From: Arenicola marina
Lineage: Eukaryota; Annelida; Polychaeta; Arenicolidae
Direction of reading: 5' to 3'
Assembly (NCBI GenBank): GCA_964019135.1
Contig: CAXHSH010000451.1
Coordinates: 276,330-340,329, forward strand
DNA length: 64,000 bases
The translations under genes and the position numbers were made by a program. The notes beneath the pieces are model-generated. The model had not been told where the DNA came from and ran no database searches. It saw only the letters and a program-made list of their open reading frames with translations. Of the stretch, positions 43,555 to 54,953 are shown piece by piece (positions within the stretch are counted from its first letter, which is position 1; each line of letters opens with the position of its first letter).

Positions 43555-44700
43555 TCAAATGCCTTAAGATATCGACTTCAATATTCACAAAGTGATGCGG
43601 AATGACAATCGTCAGGCTAAGTTCGTAGATGGGTCATGTAGGTCAAAGGTCAAGGTCACAGGAATTTTTCGAAATTCGCTTAACCATTGAAAGATAGGAC
43701 CAAAAAACGGGAAAATCGCTATAACGTTCGTAGTTTGTGCAAATTGCCCAAATAGTTTTCCCGCTAAAAATTCCCAAAGTTTAACATGGGCATTTTGGCG
43801 GGAAAATGGCCTCCCCAATTTCTCCATGAAGGGGACATGTCAGACAAACAACACCTTGCGTGATACAGAACATTAGTATTTGGGCGCAAAGTACTACATT
43901 GATCAAGGTCACGCTTCCAAGGTCAAGGTTACGAAACCTGTTTTCCCGTAATGTGGCCTCAGATTTCATCTCACATTTATAGTTTTCGAGTTATTGGATC
44001 ATCAATTTTGACATTGCCGAAAGTGCAAAAAAATCGCTGTGACTACATCAATGCAGGTAGATGGCTCATATGTACTGGAATATGTACCCATATTACTGGC
44101 ATCATGTTTGCCAACTGGCATCAAAATCGAAGCAGTAGTTTGGACGCTAGCAAGTAATCACACTTTAACATGGCCAATCCAATTATAAAGCCTCGACACG
44201 CCAAACGACTGACGGTGTGGTGACGATTCGGCCTATAACCCCGTCGATATTGCCTTACATACTCGCAGTCGGTACTAACAGTTCAAGTTACACCTATCAC
44301 CCCGATTTTCGATCTGTGTGTCGGTCTGTCTGTTTGTAATGCAACGTTCGAACGCCTTGAGATATCGACTTCCAAATTCTAACAATTCCAGCGCGAAGGG
44401 AGGTCACGGTATATCTTTTCACTCGTTTCCGCTCGCCCCTGCACAAGCGAGATAACCCCAAATTCAATTGCATGTGGGCGCCACATGTATGATCATCCAT
44501 GACGTCACGCTCTGTGGCAAAATGGCGCGGCGCTTGAATTTACTGTGGAGAGGATTGCAAATTTATTTCTTTGAACCGGTTGTTCTCCCAAGACGTGTCG
44601 TGTTTTGCGAAGTTGCTTTCAGGACCAAAACATTACTATGGCCTCACGATTATATTAACGTTTTTACCAAATTTAAAAAAAAACAGCCAACAGAGCGCTA
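43555..44700. repeat. Two diverged copies of a dispersed repeat
   Basis: GCCTTAAGATATCGACTTCAATATTC (43562) and GCCTTGAGATATCGACTTCC (44354) start similar segments. The first carries AGGTCA-AAGGTCA-AGGTCA (43640-43658). A second AGGTCAAGG cluster lies near 43900-43932. No coding sequence is supported. The flanks to 45400 show nothing further. Confidence 0.4.
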
Positions 44701-45399
44701 TATAGCCTCGATACGCTTACTAAAGAATGGGCGACGTGTTTGGTCTACGCCTTATAGAGGGTGGCAATGGGTCTCAACATGGTCGAATTAGTCCCCAAAC
44801 CCCCTATTTTCGTCTTTCTTCTCAAATAGTTACCACAAATTGTTCCTTGGAGGCGCAGTTTAGCCCAATGTGCCCACTGAAGGCCTCATGTAGCCCAAAT
44901 GGAGCGGTAGCCACTAGCCCCATATTGACGCTATTAATTTGGGAATAAAAGTATGTAAAAAAGTTTTTCAAGCCTAAACGAACTGTGTATTTAATACGCC
45001 GGTTTTGTCTTTGTCTATTAATCAGTGTTATAGTGCACGGCCGATCGAGTTATAATTTGCAGACAGACTGGATAAAATTATCCGAACGATCAAGGGCATG
45101 AAGTCGCTTGTTTCAATGCCCACCCCACCCATGCCCGCACTGCTACATAAATCTCAAAGGAAAAAAAATCAACGAACAAAAGGTCAAAGTCCGATCAACG
45201 AGATCTTTTATTATCCCCCATCAAACACTCAAACCAGTCCCTCGAGAGATCATATAGGATTGTCTCCACAACTATAGAATTATGCAGTCCTAAAAGTTAT
45301 CAATTGAAGTCTTCATACGGAAAAAAAGAAGTAACCTTTTGTCACGCAAACTTCTAAGCCTAGCCTAGTTACAAGCCCGGATGCTTCCTAAAAATCCGC

Positions 45400-46350
45400 C
45401 GGTTATACCTAGAAGAATTACATTATTCTTTCAAACTTAGTTACAAACCACCGGACACCGAAAAGAGACCCTCGGTTGCCAATATAGTTTCGAGCCTCGT
45501 TAAAAACCCGGATTCTTCCTACAAATCCGTTTGTTAGCTGCAAGAATTGAATTTTTTCATCCGAATAGTCACAAACTAAAACACAAAAAGACTCACAACT
45601 CAGCCGGTTACCTACAAGAATTAGTCTTCTTCCAAACAGTTCTAAACTAAAATACAAAATGACGCACAAAAGCAGTAACTTTCTGTTATCTATACATTCG
45701 CGCCTCGTTACAAGCCCCGAATCTTCCTATAATTCAGCCCGTTACCTACAAGAATTACCGTCTTCTTCCAAACAGTTATAAACTAAAACACAAAATGACG
45801 GCCAAAAGCAGTAACTTTCCGTTACCTATAAATTCGCGCCTAGTTACAAGCCCCGAATCTTCCTACAACTCAGCCTGTTATATACAAGAATTACCTTCTT
45901 CTTCCGAACAGTTATAAACTAAAACACAAAATGACGGCCAAAAGCAGTAACTTTCCGTTACCTATAAATTCGCGCCTAGTTACAAGCCCCGAATATTCCT
46001 ACAACTCCGCCTGTTACATACAAGAATTACCTTCTTCTTCCGAACAGTTATAAACTAAAACACAAAATGACGGCCAAAAGCAGTAATTTTCCGTTACCTA
46101 TAAATTCGCGCCTAGTTACAAGCCCCGAATCTTCCTACAACTCAGCCCGTTACCTACAAGAATTACCTTCTTCTTCCAAACAGTTATAAACGAAAACACA
46201 AAATGACGCACAAAAGCAGCAACTTTCCATTACCTGAACCTTCGCGCCTCGTTACAAGCCCCGAATCTTCCTATAACTCAGCCTGTTGCCTACAAGAATT
46301 ACCGTCTTCTTCCAAACAGTTGTAACCTAAAACACAAAATGACAGAAAAA
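45400..46350 (+). repeat. Tandem array of about 136 bp units, six to seven copies
   Basis: The block AAACTAAAACACAAAATGAC is found at about 45645, 45780, 45916, 46051, 46186 (variant) and 46326, at spacings of 135-138. Each unit also has TTCGCGCCTAGTTACAAGCC and TACAAGAATTACC. The oldest copies are at the left. Confidence 0.85.
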
Positions 46351-46384
46351 AGCAATAACGCTGCAGTAAGAAAGAAAAGAAAAA

Positions 46385-46660
46385 CTACTGGCCGTCAGTG
46401 ACCTGCCCTTCGGTCGAGACGAGTGCTCGCACCTTTTGTGCAATGTGGTCCTTGACTTCCACCTTGAGCCCTGCTATTTGCAACAAATACTCTTCCAAGT
46501 CTTCAAGGTGCCCCAACTCCAACAGTTCGCTTTTGTCTTCCTGCCGAAGGAACTCCGCAAGGACCCCTTCAAAGATTGTCACTTTCTCCTCCGCAATGTC
46601 TACATGTGTCACTACGCTCCTTAGTAGCCACGTGGTCTTCTGCTTCATAAGACACTGGTC
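46385..46660 (-). CDS. Exon-like segment between two tandem arrays, unidentified
   Basis: The minus-strand frame reads TRCDQCLMKQKTTWLLRSVV, then an acidic, regular pattern (VTIFEGVLAEFLRQEDKSEL; EEYLLQIAG) to TAG. CxxC followed by alternating hydrophobic strands recalls the C-terminal OB fold of RPA-like proteins, but the match is weak. The first 20 or so residues of the open frame lie in the 91-bp array and are not trusted. It may be the last exon of a mobile-element or host gene. Confidence 0.35.
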   Translation of the reverse strand, partial: DQCLMKQKTTWLLRSVVTHVDIAEEKVTIFEGVLAEFLRQEDKSELLELGHLEDLEEYLLQIAGLKVEVKDHIAQKVRALVSTEGQVTDGQ

Positions 46661-46675
46661 GCAGCGTGTGAAGAC

Positions 46676-46987
46676 CGATTTTAGGACCAAAACAACCCCG
46701 AAATATATATTTACGCCAGATTCATGTCGCAAACCTCCCGAAATAAACCGTTTGAACCGAATTCAGATCAAAACTACCCCGAAATACATATTTACGCCAG
46801 ATTCATGTCGCAATCCATATAGAAATCAACGTGTTGAACTGAATTCGGATGAAAACTACCCCGAAATACATATTTACGCCTGATTCATGTCGCAACCCAT
46901 ATAGAAATCAACGTTTTGAACCGAATTCGGATCAAAACTACCCCGAAATACATATTTACGCCTGATTCATGTCGCAACCCATATAGA
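46676..46987 (+). repeat. 91-bp tandem repeat, about 3.5 copies, interrupted by an LTR
   Basis: GAACCGAATTCGGATCAAAA, CTACCCCGAAATACATATTT and ATTCATGTCGCAACCCATAT form the unit. Copies start near 46660, 46755, 46845 and 46917. The array stops inside a unit at 46987, where the gypsy LTR starts. Confidence 0.8.
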
Positions 46988-47343
46988 TGTAACCCGGCCT
47001 GGGGGATGTGTTCCCTGTCCGGTGGTAGTGGGAATAATCAGTTCACACGGTGTAAGTCTTGTATATTTATTCAGGCCAATGAACGGATACAGCTCCACCT
47101 ATAGGGTCCCGTGACGGATACACGTGCAATTCCATACGTTGACAATAATACGTCCTGCCTGGACGGCAGTTCAGTTCGTTGTGCCTGTCTTGGCTTTGCC
47201 GCCAAGATTACCTGTGTCCAGCAAGACTGCACACGTGACGTGACGTGAGTTTAACATGAGCTATTTAAACATATAAACACATTAACTGGCAGCGCTATGG
47301 TGCGCCAAAGCGGCAATAATAAATAAAACTACAGCCTGTCACA
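46988..47343 (-). mobile_element. 3' LTR of the gypsy element
   Basis: On the minus strand it begins TGTGACAGGCTG and ends GGCCGGGTTACA, so the ends are TG..CA with short TGT(R)A inverted bases. It contains CTGAATAAATATACAAG, a polyadenylation signal. It follows a purine-rich tract directly. No second copy is found upstream of gag, so the element lacks its 5' LTR in this window. Confidence 0.7.
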
Positions 47344-47357
47344 CATTCCCTCCCACA
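47344..47357 (-). promoter_or_regulatory. Polypurine tract
   Basis: The minus strand reads CTTGTGGGAGGGAATG immediately before the LTR, the expected place and composition for the plus-strand primer of reverse transcription. It supports both the LTR boundary and the element's orientation. Confidence 0.7.
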
Positions 47358-47704
47358 AGCAAATGTCGTCTTCGACATTAACTACGTAATAATAATATTA
47401 CGTATCTGACACTAAACTAAATCTAACGCTACTTAGTGACTGAAGACGTAATGACGAGGATCAACGACCAAATAAACACTCGAACAGGACTTAACTAGTG
47501 AGCGGGATGTATCGAGCGAGCGGGGTAGTTTGGCATGGGGCACCATGTCTCAAACTAATAATACGCTATATTTACATTAAACCACCTCATTAAGGGAAAT
47601 GGTTCGAAGAATGTAACTCACAAAGTAACCTCTACGATTCCTCTATTGTGATTACAATTCTTGATCAGTACGAATAGAAAATTATGGCTTCTCAAGGATC
47701 ACTT
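47358..47704 (-). other. Non-coding stretch between pol and the 3' LTR
   Basis: No envelope-like or other ORF is seen in these 350 bases of the gypsy element. Confidence 0.4.
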
Positions 47705-50700
47705 TTACAATTTACTTGAGTAACTGAACACGCTGTTGTAAGGGTTCAGGGTAGGGGTTGTCTGATTCAACTGATACGTATCATGTGACATCCAAACAGG
47801 GTGTCTACGAGTTCGCAGCGATCGCCTCGGCAACGGTCTAGGTGTGTTTGCCATTGAAGCAGTCGGACTTGTGCTTTGAACATTTTCCTCGGCACCACTA
47901 CTGTTCTGATCGGTCCCCGACTCAGAAGAGTCTTCAGCCCTCGTTCCCAATTCAGGTTGGCCTATCTCGAACCGTTCTGGTTCAGTACTATTCTGTGGGC
48001 CTGATCTCTCTGAGTCATTTTCTATGGAATCTAACACAGATGGACTCCCTGCAGATCGCTGAAGGCTCCTACGCGGGGAAGGTATAGGTCTTCGTCGCGT
48101 CCTTAACAGTGGTTGTCGTGTCGGGATCGGGGTTTGTCGTGTCGGTATTGAAGTTTGTCGTGTCGGTATCGGGGTTTGTCGTGTCGGTAACGATATTGGG
48201 GTCAGTCTTGTCGGCAGTAATCTAGATTCGTTGTCTGAAATGGTTTCGCTATCGCTTCCGTCGGATGTCTCAGGCGAAACCTCGGGGTGTAGTACTGTCG
48301 GTGTTTCTACTTGTACTCTCTTGGGAACAGTCTTGCTTGCCTCCAAGACATCATCAACGGTTCCTATAGGTAGAAGTATATTGCGATGTAGTGTCTTCCG
48401 ACGTCTTGGCATACTCTCCTGTTCCACAATGAAAACTGGAATAGTTTGATCTGGCTGCTCGATAACGACATAGACTTCTTCCTGCCAGCGATCAGCCAGC
48501 TTGTGAGGCCCAGTGAACGCTACATTCCTTATGAGGACACGATCACCCTTGGCGACAACGGCGCCCCGGGTGCGATGATCATACCACTCTTTTTGTCTTT
48601 CCTTACTGTCTTTACTTTTGGCTAGGGCCAGTTTATACGCCTTCTCTAGACTCTGTTTTAAACGATTGACATATTGACCATAAGGGGCACCTTTCTCCTT
48701 CTCACCTTGGACTTCAGACCCATCAATAGGTCCACTGGTAAGCGAGGATGACGACCGAACATTAGTAAGTATGGTGAGTAGCCAGTACTGTCATGTCGCG
48801 TACAATTGTAGGCATGAGCAAGTGCTGTTACATGTGTCTTCCAATCGTCTTTCAACTCAGTTGGTACAGTGCCAAGCATATCTAACAGTGTACGATTGAA
48901 ACGTTCACATTGTCCGTTTCCCATTGGGTGATACGGCGTAGTACGACTCTTGGCAATGCCTGTCAGGTCACACAGAGACTTAATTATTTTGGACTCGAAG
49001 TTTCTGCCCTGATCAGAGTGAATTCTGGCTGGAAATCCATAATGTCGAACGAAATTATCGTACAGCACTTTGGCAGTGGTAGTAGCCGTCTGATTTTTAC
49101 AAGGATACGCCTGAGCATATTTACTGAAATGGTCTGTTACGACCAGGATATTTTCGATCCCTCCTTTAGACCGTTCGACTTTCAGGAAATCTATACACAA
49201 CAGTTCCAACGGTTGGTACGTTTGTATGCTTACCAACGGAGCGCGCTGGTTTGGCAATGTCTTTCTGCGTAGACACCGCGGGCACTTCCCGATATACGCA
49301 CTTACATCTGCTGTCATACCTGGCCAAAAGAAGCGGTCTCTTAACAGAGCTGCAGTGCGGTCACGTCCCAAATGACCTACTTCATCATGGCAACCTTTTA
49401 GTGCCGACAAACGATATGCATGAGGCAAAACCAATTGTACCATGTCTACACCATCAATGACTCTTTTTCTTAACAACACATGTTCACGAAGAAACAAGCT
49501 ATCTTTATCTCGAAGGAGGAGCTTCCCTTCTCGAGACTCACAGTTTGCAAACGGATTTGTTGTCAACCGACAAATGACTTCCTTGATAACTGGATCCTTA
49601 TTCTGAGCATGTTGCCAATCGGAAAGAGACATGGATGCTAATACACTCTCTGTTAGTTCTTCGTCAAGAATTTGGGTATTGCACAACAATGTCTCCACTA
49701 GGGGGTGACAGTGTTGTTCAGCAACTAGAATCGCTGCAACCGATGCGCTAGATATCTCATGTGACAAGACTTATGGCCAACGAATGCGGGATAGTGAATC
49801 TGCATCGACATTGGATTTCCCACTTCGATACACAATGTTGAAATCGTAGTTAGCCAATTGGGCCACCCACCTATGACCCGTCGCATCCAGCTTTGCTGAT
49901 GACAAGATATACGTGAGGGGGTTATTCTCTGTGTAAGCAGTGAAAGGCGAGCCATACAAATAGTCATGAAACTTTTCACAAATGGACCATTTTAGAGCTA
50001 AAAATTCCAACTTGTGAGCAGGATAGTTTCGCTCTGTCTTGGATAGACCTCGAGATGCGTAGGCAATAACGCGTTCTCGTCCACCAATTTGCTGGTACAG
50101 GACAGCTCCCAGACCATCACCACTAGCGTCCGTATGTAGTATAAAGGGTTTCCGGAAATCGGCGAATGCCAGAACTGGAGCTGTTGAAAGAAGGAGTTTC
50201 AGTTGGTCAAAAGCCTGTTGATGTTCTGTACCCCAGATAAACTTTGTGACTGGTTTACTCGGGCGTTTGCCTTTCTTATGTTTGTGTGTCCCTCCACTTG
50301 TCAAATCATGGAGAGGCCTAGCTATCTTGGAGAAGTTTGGCACAAATCTCCTGTAGTATCCAGCAAACCCAAGAAAGCTTTGAACTTGTTTGACAGTCCT
50401 AGGCTCGGGCCATTGAATAACGGCTTCAATTTTGCTTTCATCGGTCTTAATACCATCTGCTGAGATCGTGTGTCCCAGGTAACTGATCTCTTTCTGAAAG
50501 AATCGACACTTCGACCCCTTTAGCTTCAGTCCGACTTCTTTCAGTCGTTGAAAGACTGCTTCCAAGCGAGATATGTGTTCGTCAAATGTCTTTGAGAATA
50601 CCACTACGTCATCTAAATAGAGGAGACAATATGTCAGATACAGGTCTCAAATACAATTTTCCATAAGTCTCTGAAACGTAGCAGGTGCATTTGTACACCC

Positions 50701-51996
50701 AAATGGCATACGCGTACATTCGAAGAATCCCAGATTACCCACAGTAAATGCAGTTTTATGTCTGTCATCTTCCTCTAAGTCTACTTGCCAATACCCACTC
50801 TTTAGGTCAAGGACACTAAACCACTTGGCCCCTTGCAGCGCTTGCAATGTATCCTCTATGCGAGGTAAGGCATACGAGTCTTTTACTGTGATGGAATTTA
50901 ATTTACGAAGATCAATGCAAAAGCGGAGTGACTGGTCCTTCTTTCTCACTAGTACAACATTAGAAAAATAAGGGCTGTTCGATTTGCGAATGACCCATAG
51001 GTCTAGCATTTCCCGCAAGTGCTTCCTTACTTCTTCTATCATGCTAAACGGGACATTATGGTGACGTTCCTTAAAAGGCTTGTCATATGTTAATACTATT
51101 CGATGTACAGCCTTCTGCGTGTGTCCTAAATCCATATCACTTTGAGAAAATACTGTTTTCCACTTCAATAACATCGTTTGAGCCAGAGATACCTGACTAT
51201 CTGAGAGATGTTCCTTCAAACTGTCAAACATGGCAAGAAAGCTGTGATCTGTTATAAGACCATCATTCTCATTCCTATCTACCTGTGACTCACTGTGATG
51301 CACATCTTGGTGAGACCCAATCGTGTCATCTTCTTGAGACTGTGATACAACGTCTGCATGATGTACTTCGCAAAGAGTTGTTTTAGCAGGAACCGTCAGT
51401 TCGCGATCCGAAAAATTTGTCACTTTAACTCCAATTCTATTGGTAGTGCAACCAGATTGTAACTGTACAACTGTAGGGGCTATGACAAGGCCACTTGGGA
51501 GAGAACAACGTGTTTCCTCCTCGAGTAAAACATTAATGTTCATGCAGGGAGCAGACACGCGACTGAATCCGTGTATAAATGTGCATGGTCTGTTTAATGA
51601 TGTGAAAGCCAAACCCCATGACGGTAAGGTGGTATCTCTAAATTGGCCCTTTCGCTCTTGTTCATTCTTCACAATCTCTAATACATTGGTTCCTATAAGC
51701 ACTGGTACCCTGGCATGATATTCTACATTGGGTACAACGAGAAACAGTGTGTCGATTTGTACATCTAGCTCTGGAATTCTATTCAGTGGCTTAATTTCTA
51801 GCTCTAATTCCTTACACAGGCTTTCACTTAGTGTGCTTATCATTGACCCAGTATCTAACAGGGCAGAGGCTATCTTGCCTTCAATCATGATCTCGGTCTC
51901 GTTAGCTCTTCCCACGAGACGTCTGGATACGGGACTGTTCTTTTGAACACCAAACATTCGTCCCCCAATGTTTGCTGATACTAGTTTAAAGGACAT
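47705..51996 (-). pseudogene. Ty3/gypsy pol: protease, RT, RNase H, integrase
   Basis: In order on the minus strand: protease ALLDTGSMIST; RT with LRFCIDLRKLNSIT, FSVLDLKSGYWQV, TRMPFGCTNAPATF and the catalytic YLDD at about 50610; RNase H with LHTDASGDGLGAVLY and KLEFLALKWSI, where the usual TDNNPL is TENNPL (Asp to Glu); integrase with an H-H-C-C finger (GHLGRD...CPRCLRRK) and the D, D, E set in LLCIDFLKVE, IHSDQGRNFES, HPMGNGQCERFNRTL. A tail with IPTRQTP repeats ends at 47705. Breaks: TGA at 50647-50649, TAA at 49771-49773, and a frame change near 48712. There is no chromodomain. Pol begins 16 bases inside gag and is entered by -1 frameshift. Confidence 0.85.
51951..51990 (-). promoter_or_regulatory. 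-1 ribosomal frameshift signal at the gag-pol overlap
   Basis: The minus strand has the heptamer T TTA AAC (51990-51984) in the gag frame, directly before the gag stop TAG (51983-51981). Nine bases further an 8-bp stem CAAACATT/AATGTTTG with an 8-base G-rich loop (51974-51951) follows. Slipping by -1 gives exactly the pol frame (TTT AAA CTA). Heptamer, spacing and stem fit the canonical signal of retroviruses, PEG10 and PNMA3. Confidence 0.8.
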
Positions 51997-53610
51997 CTGG
52001 CTCTACAGTGACCCCACTGATTGCATTCATAGCAATGACCATTGAACGGCTGTCTGGACCTCATCGTTCTGGGATCTTGGCTATTGGGGACAGTATTACT
52101 GAAGTCCTGCATTACACGACGGTCGGGGTTCGAGTCTCCCTGTGAGGGCAATTGGCCATTAGTTGTCGTGTTACGAGTCATGTTTGTTATGTCCTGTTGA
52201 TTGTTATTGGTTTCTGTTCTCGATTTCATTTTCTCCTGAAGACAATGTAATTTATCCTGCATTATTTTAAATTCAGTCATCATTGTCTCTTGGGCCTGGA
52301 AGATCTTTTCTAGAGTCTTCGCGTTAGCTGTGTCAATCTTAATGGCTTGGTTAAGCTGTGCTCTTGGCGTTAACTCCAGCTCAATGATGCGTGCCGAAAC
52401 TAAGATATCCTCAAAGGAGGACGAAGGTAACATCTGATGGCGAAGTCCCATTCGGATATTTGTATCCGACAAACCTGACCAGAACTTGTTCTTTAACATG
52501 TTGTTGGCATGTTCCATTGTTACATTCGGATCCTGCTGGCGAATCCTGGCCATCAAATCTTGTATTTTACAAGCCCACGACGACACCGTCTTGTTCTCCC
52601 TGTGAGACCGTCCAGAATTTCTTCAGAATTTCACTGAGAGGCTGTACGTCACCAAAGTGTTTGTCCATTGTCTCAAGAGTGGCATCTACTGTCAGAGGCC
52701 CTAAGCTATACATCGCAGCATCAGCTGCTTGTCCCCTAAGTGAACGATGGATTGCGGTAAGTATCTGTGGTTCAGGGTACAAGCCTGAGTCCACCACTGT
52801 CCGTACCTCACGTCTCCAGGCTTCATAGCTGGAGTTTCCCTTAGCTCCACTACCAGAAAACTGAGCAGAAATTTTAAGATGTTGTGGGAATCCTGAAATG
52901 GGTAATACCGGAGGTTGATAATTACGATGTTGATGAGAATTAGGGACTAAGTTTGGGCGAAAGGGAGGAGGGACAGGAGCTGGGTATGGAAAAGGAGGAG
53001 GGAGAGAAGCAGGGTTTTGAAAGGCATGATAGGTAGGATCTGGATGAGATGTATCAACTGGGCGAGGAAAGGGATGAGGCATAGGGACTGGATGAGTTGT
53101 GTGAACTGGGTGAGGAAAGGGATGAGGCGTAGGGATGGGATGAGGGCGAGGATGCGAATCAAGGACTATGTTGCTAGAGTGTTACACTCTAGGAGTTCTA
53201 GGGGTCCTGGATCTTTCAGATATGTCAATCTCAGAATCCGACTGAACAGCTTGAACTATTATCTCTTTCTCTGATGCAGAAAGACCCTTCAGCATTGTTA
53301 TTATTGAATCAACAGAGGAAACATGTTGTCCTAGCAAGCTTTGGATTTTACTGTACAAATCCCGTGGTAGTAATCGAATACTAAGAACAGTATTGTGGAA
53401 ACACTTATTGTGTAGTTTTGCTAAAGCGATTTCAGCATGTCGCAGGGTTGGGTACACAATATAAGCATTATCTTCTCTGAAGATACTTCTCGAAGGTCTT
53501 TCTGAGACCAATTCATCGTGAAAATACCAAAATTCTGACTCTTTGGATTCGGGAGTTATTCCCTGGATCCATAAACATCTTTCCCACTCAGGAACAGGCG
53601 CTGTTGCCAT
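51981..53610 (-). pseudogene. PNMA-like gag of the gypsy element
   Basis: The first ATG at 53610 opens an RRM-like N-terminal domain (CLWIQGITPE, then SIFREDNAYIVYPTL). A Pro/His-rich linker with HPFPHPV repeats follows, then a capsid with FSGSGAKGNSSYEAWRREV, SLRGQAADAAMYSLG and HFGDVQPLSEIL, and finally a CCHC knuckle CYECNQWGHCRARC. Domain order and capsid blocks resemble PNMA/Ma gags and related gypsy elements. Breaks: TAA at 53182-53184 and one extra base near 52600 (a GGG run), after which the capsid C-terminal domain continues in the next frame. The protein would form the particle shell and bind RNA. Confidence 0.75.
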
Positions 53611-54647
53611 GTCTGAATCGGTAATCCCACCTCGGGAAAGCGACTAATTGATCTAATTAATTAACTAATTATATTAATTAATTATTTTAATTACTGAAAC
53701 TAATTAATTATACTAAGTGATTATACTAACTAAATAGATACATATTATTAACCTAACTAACTTGTGAAGTATCTATCTTCTTAATTACTAAATAATAGTT
53801 AATATAATTATTTGCTTAACTTATTACTAGTTAGTAAGTACTAACTACTTCACTATTGTTTATTAACAATGTCTAAGTCAACTATGGGTCTGAGGTTAAT
53901 ACCTAAATATTAATTACCAGCAAAAACTTATTCCTCAAATATAAGTGCCAGTGATTACCTTAAACAATAATACTTATATCTATTATACTTCTTAGTAGTT
54001 CTTGTAATAACATAGTTCTTGTAATAAAAATAAAGAAAAATATAGGTAGCCGTGCAAATTTCCCGAGAAACACGTCCTGAAACTTGAAAATGTTAGTTCA
54101 GAAATATTTTTTGGAGTAGCTTATTTCACACCAATTATCAGTAATTTACGCCTTGTGCTCACATTTTAATAAATCTGGTTATATATAATGGTCTGCGATA
54201 TAATTATGATCTACACAAATGTTTTCTGAACTATTTACACGTTTTCTCCATGTTTTTTTCTTGAATATTCAGAATTTATCACGAAGAGCCATTCTCGGGG
54301 AAATACCCTGTGAATGACGTCACAAATTGGGGATTCCCTGTGAATGACGTAACAAGTTAGCGCCGATATTTGTCGATGTTAACCGAGGTCTTCTCTAAAT
54401 CGTCGAAGCCCATTATACGATGTTCTATTTATTTTACCTATGTCACCACTTCTTTTGGTGCGTTTTATTCGTGCTTTGTTTCATTAAGACTGCTCGGAAA
54501 AATGACTGTGATGTACCCTTCGAGTCCTTAGTGTTTGACCTTCACTATGTGTTACTGAGGGAATAAATCGCTATTGCCAAAGAACATACCCTAGTCTTTC
54601 TTCAACCAGAGCCATTCCATACGCTTACACCCATATACCCAATTCAG

Positions 54648-54679
<32 letters not shown>

Positions 54680-54950
54680 GACTGGATCGAAACACAACTC
54701 AAGCCGCGGGAATTTTCGGTAAACCCCAAGAACCGCTTGGGCGCTACAATAGCATGAACTGGACATTGACGCAATATGGGCAGCAACAGTGCTGCCGATG
54801 ACTTTTTGAAAGCAACGTCACATTTGTTGGTCTCAAGGACGCAAACTTGCCGAGTCTAGCGGACTGTGTTGGATTATCAGCCAGATAAATTGAATGAGTC
54901 ACCTTCACGGAAACCTGTAGCACGCCTGCTCCCTCTTTGGTCGCTTATCT
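53611..54950. other. AT-rich DNA and a 29-C homopolymer
   Basis: TAATTA-type repeats dominate 53640-54050, where a 5' LTR would be expected; none is found. TGAATGACGTCACAA / TGAATGACGTAACAA form a close direct pair near 54312 and 54341 (CRE-like). An uninterrupted C run lies at 54651-54679. Confidence 0.5.
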
Positions 54951-54953
54951 TCT

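Noticed and set aside
53611-54900. 5' LTR of the gypsy element
   Set aside because: I compared this stretch by eye with 46988-47343 and saw no shared ends or poly(A) region.
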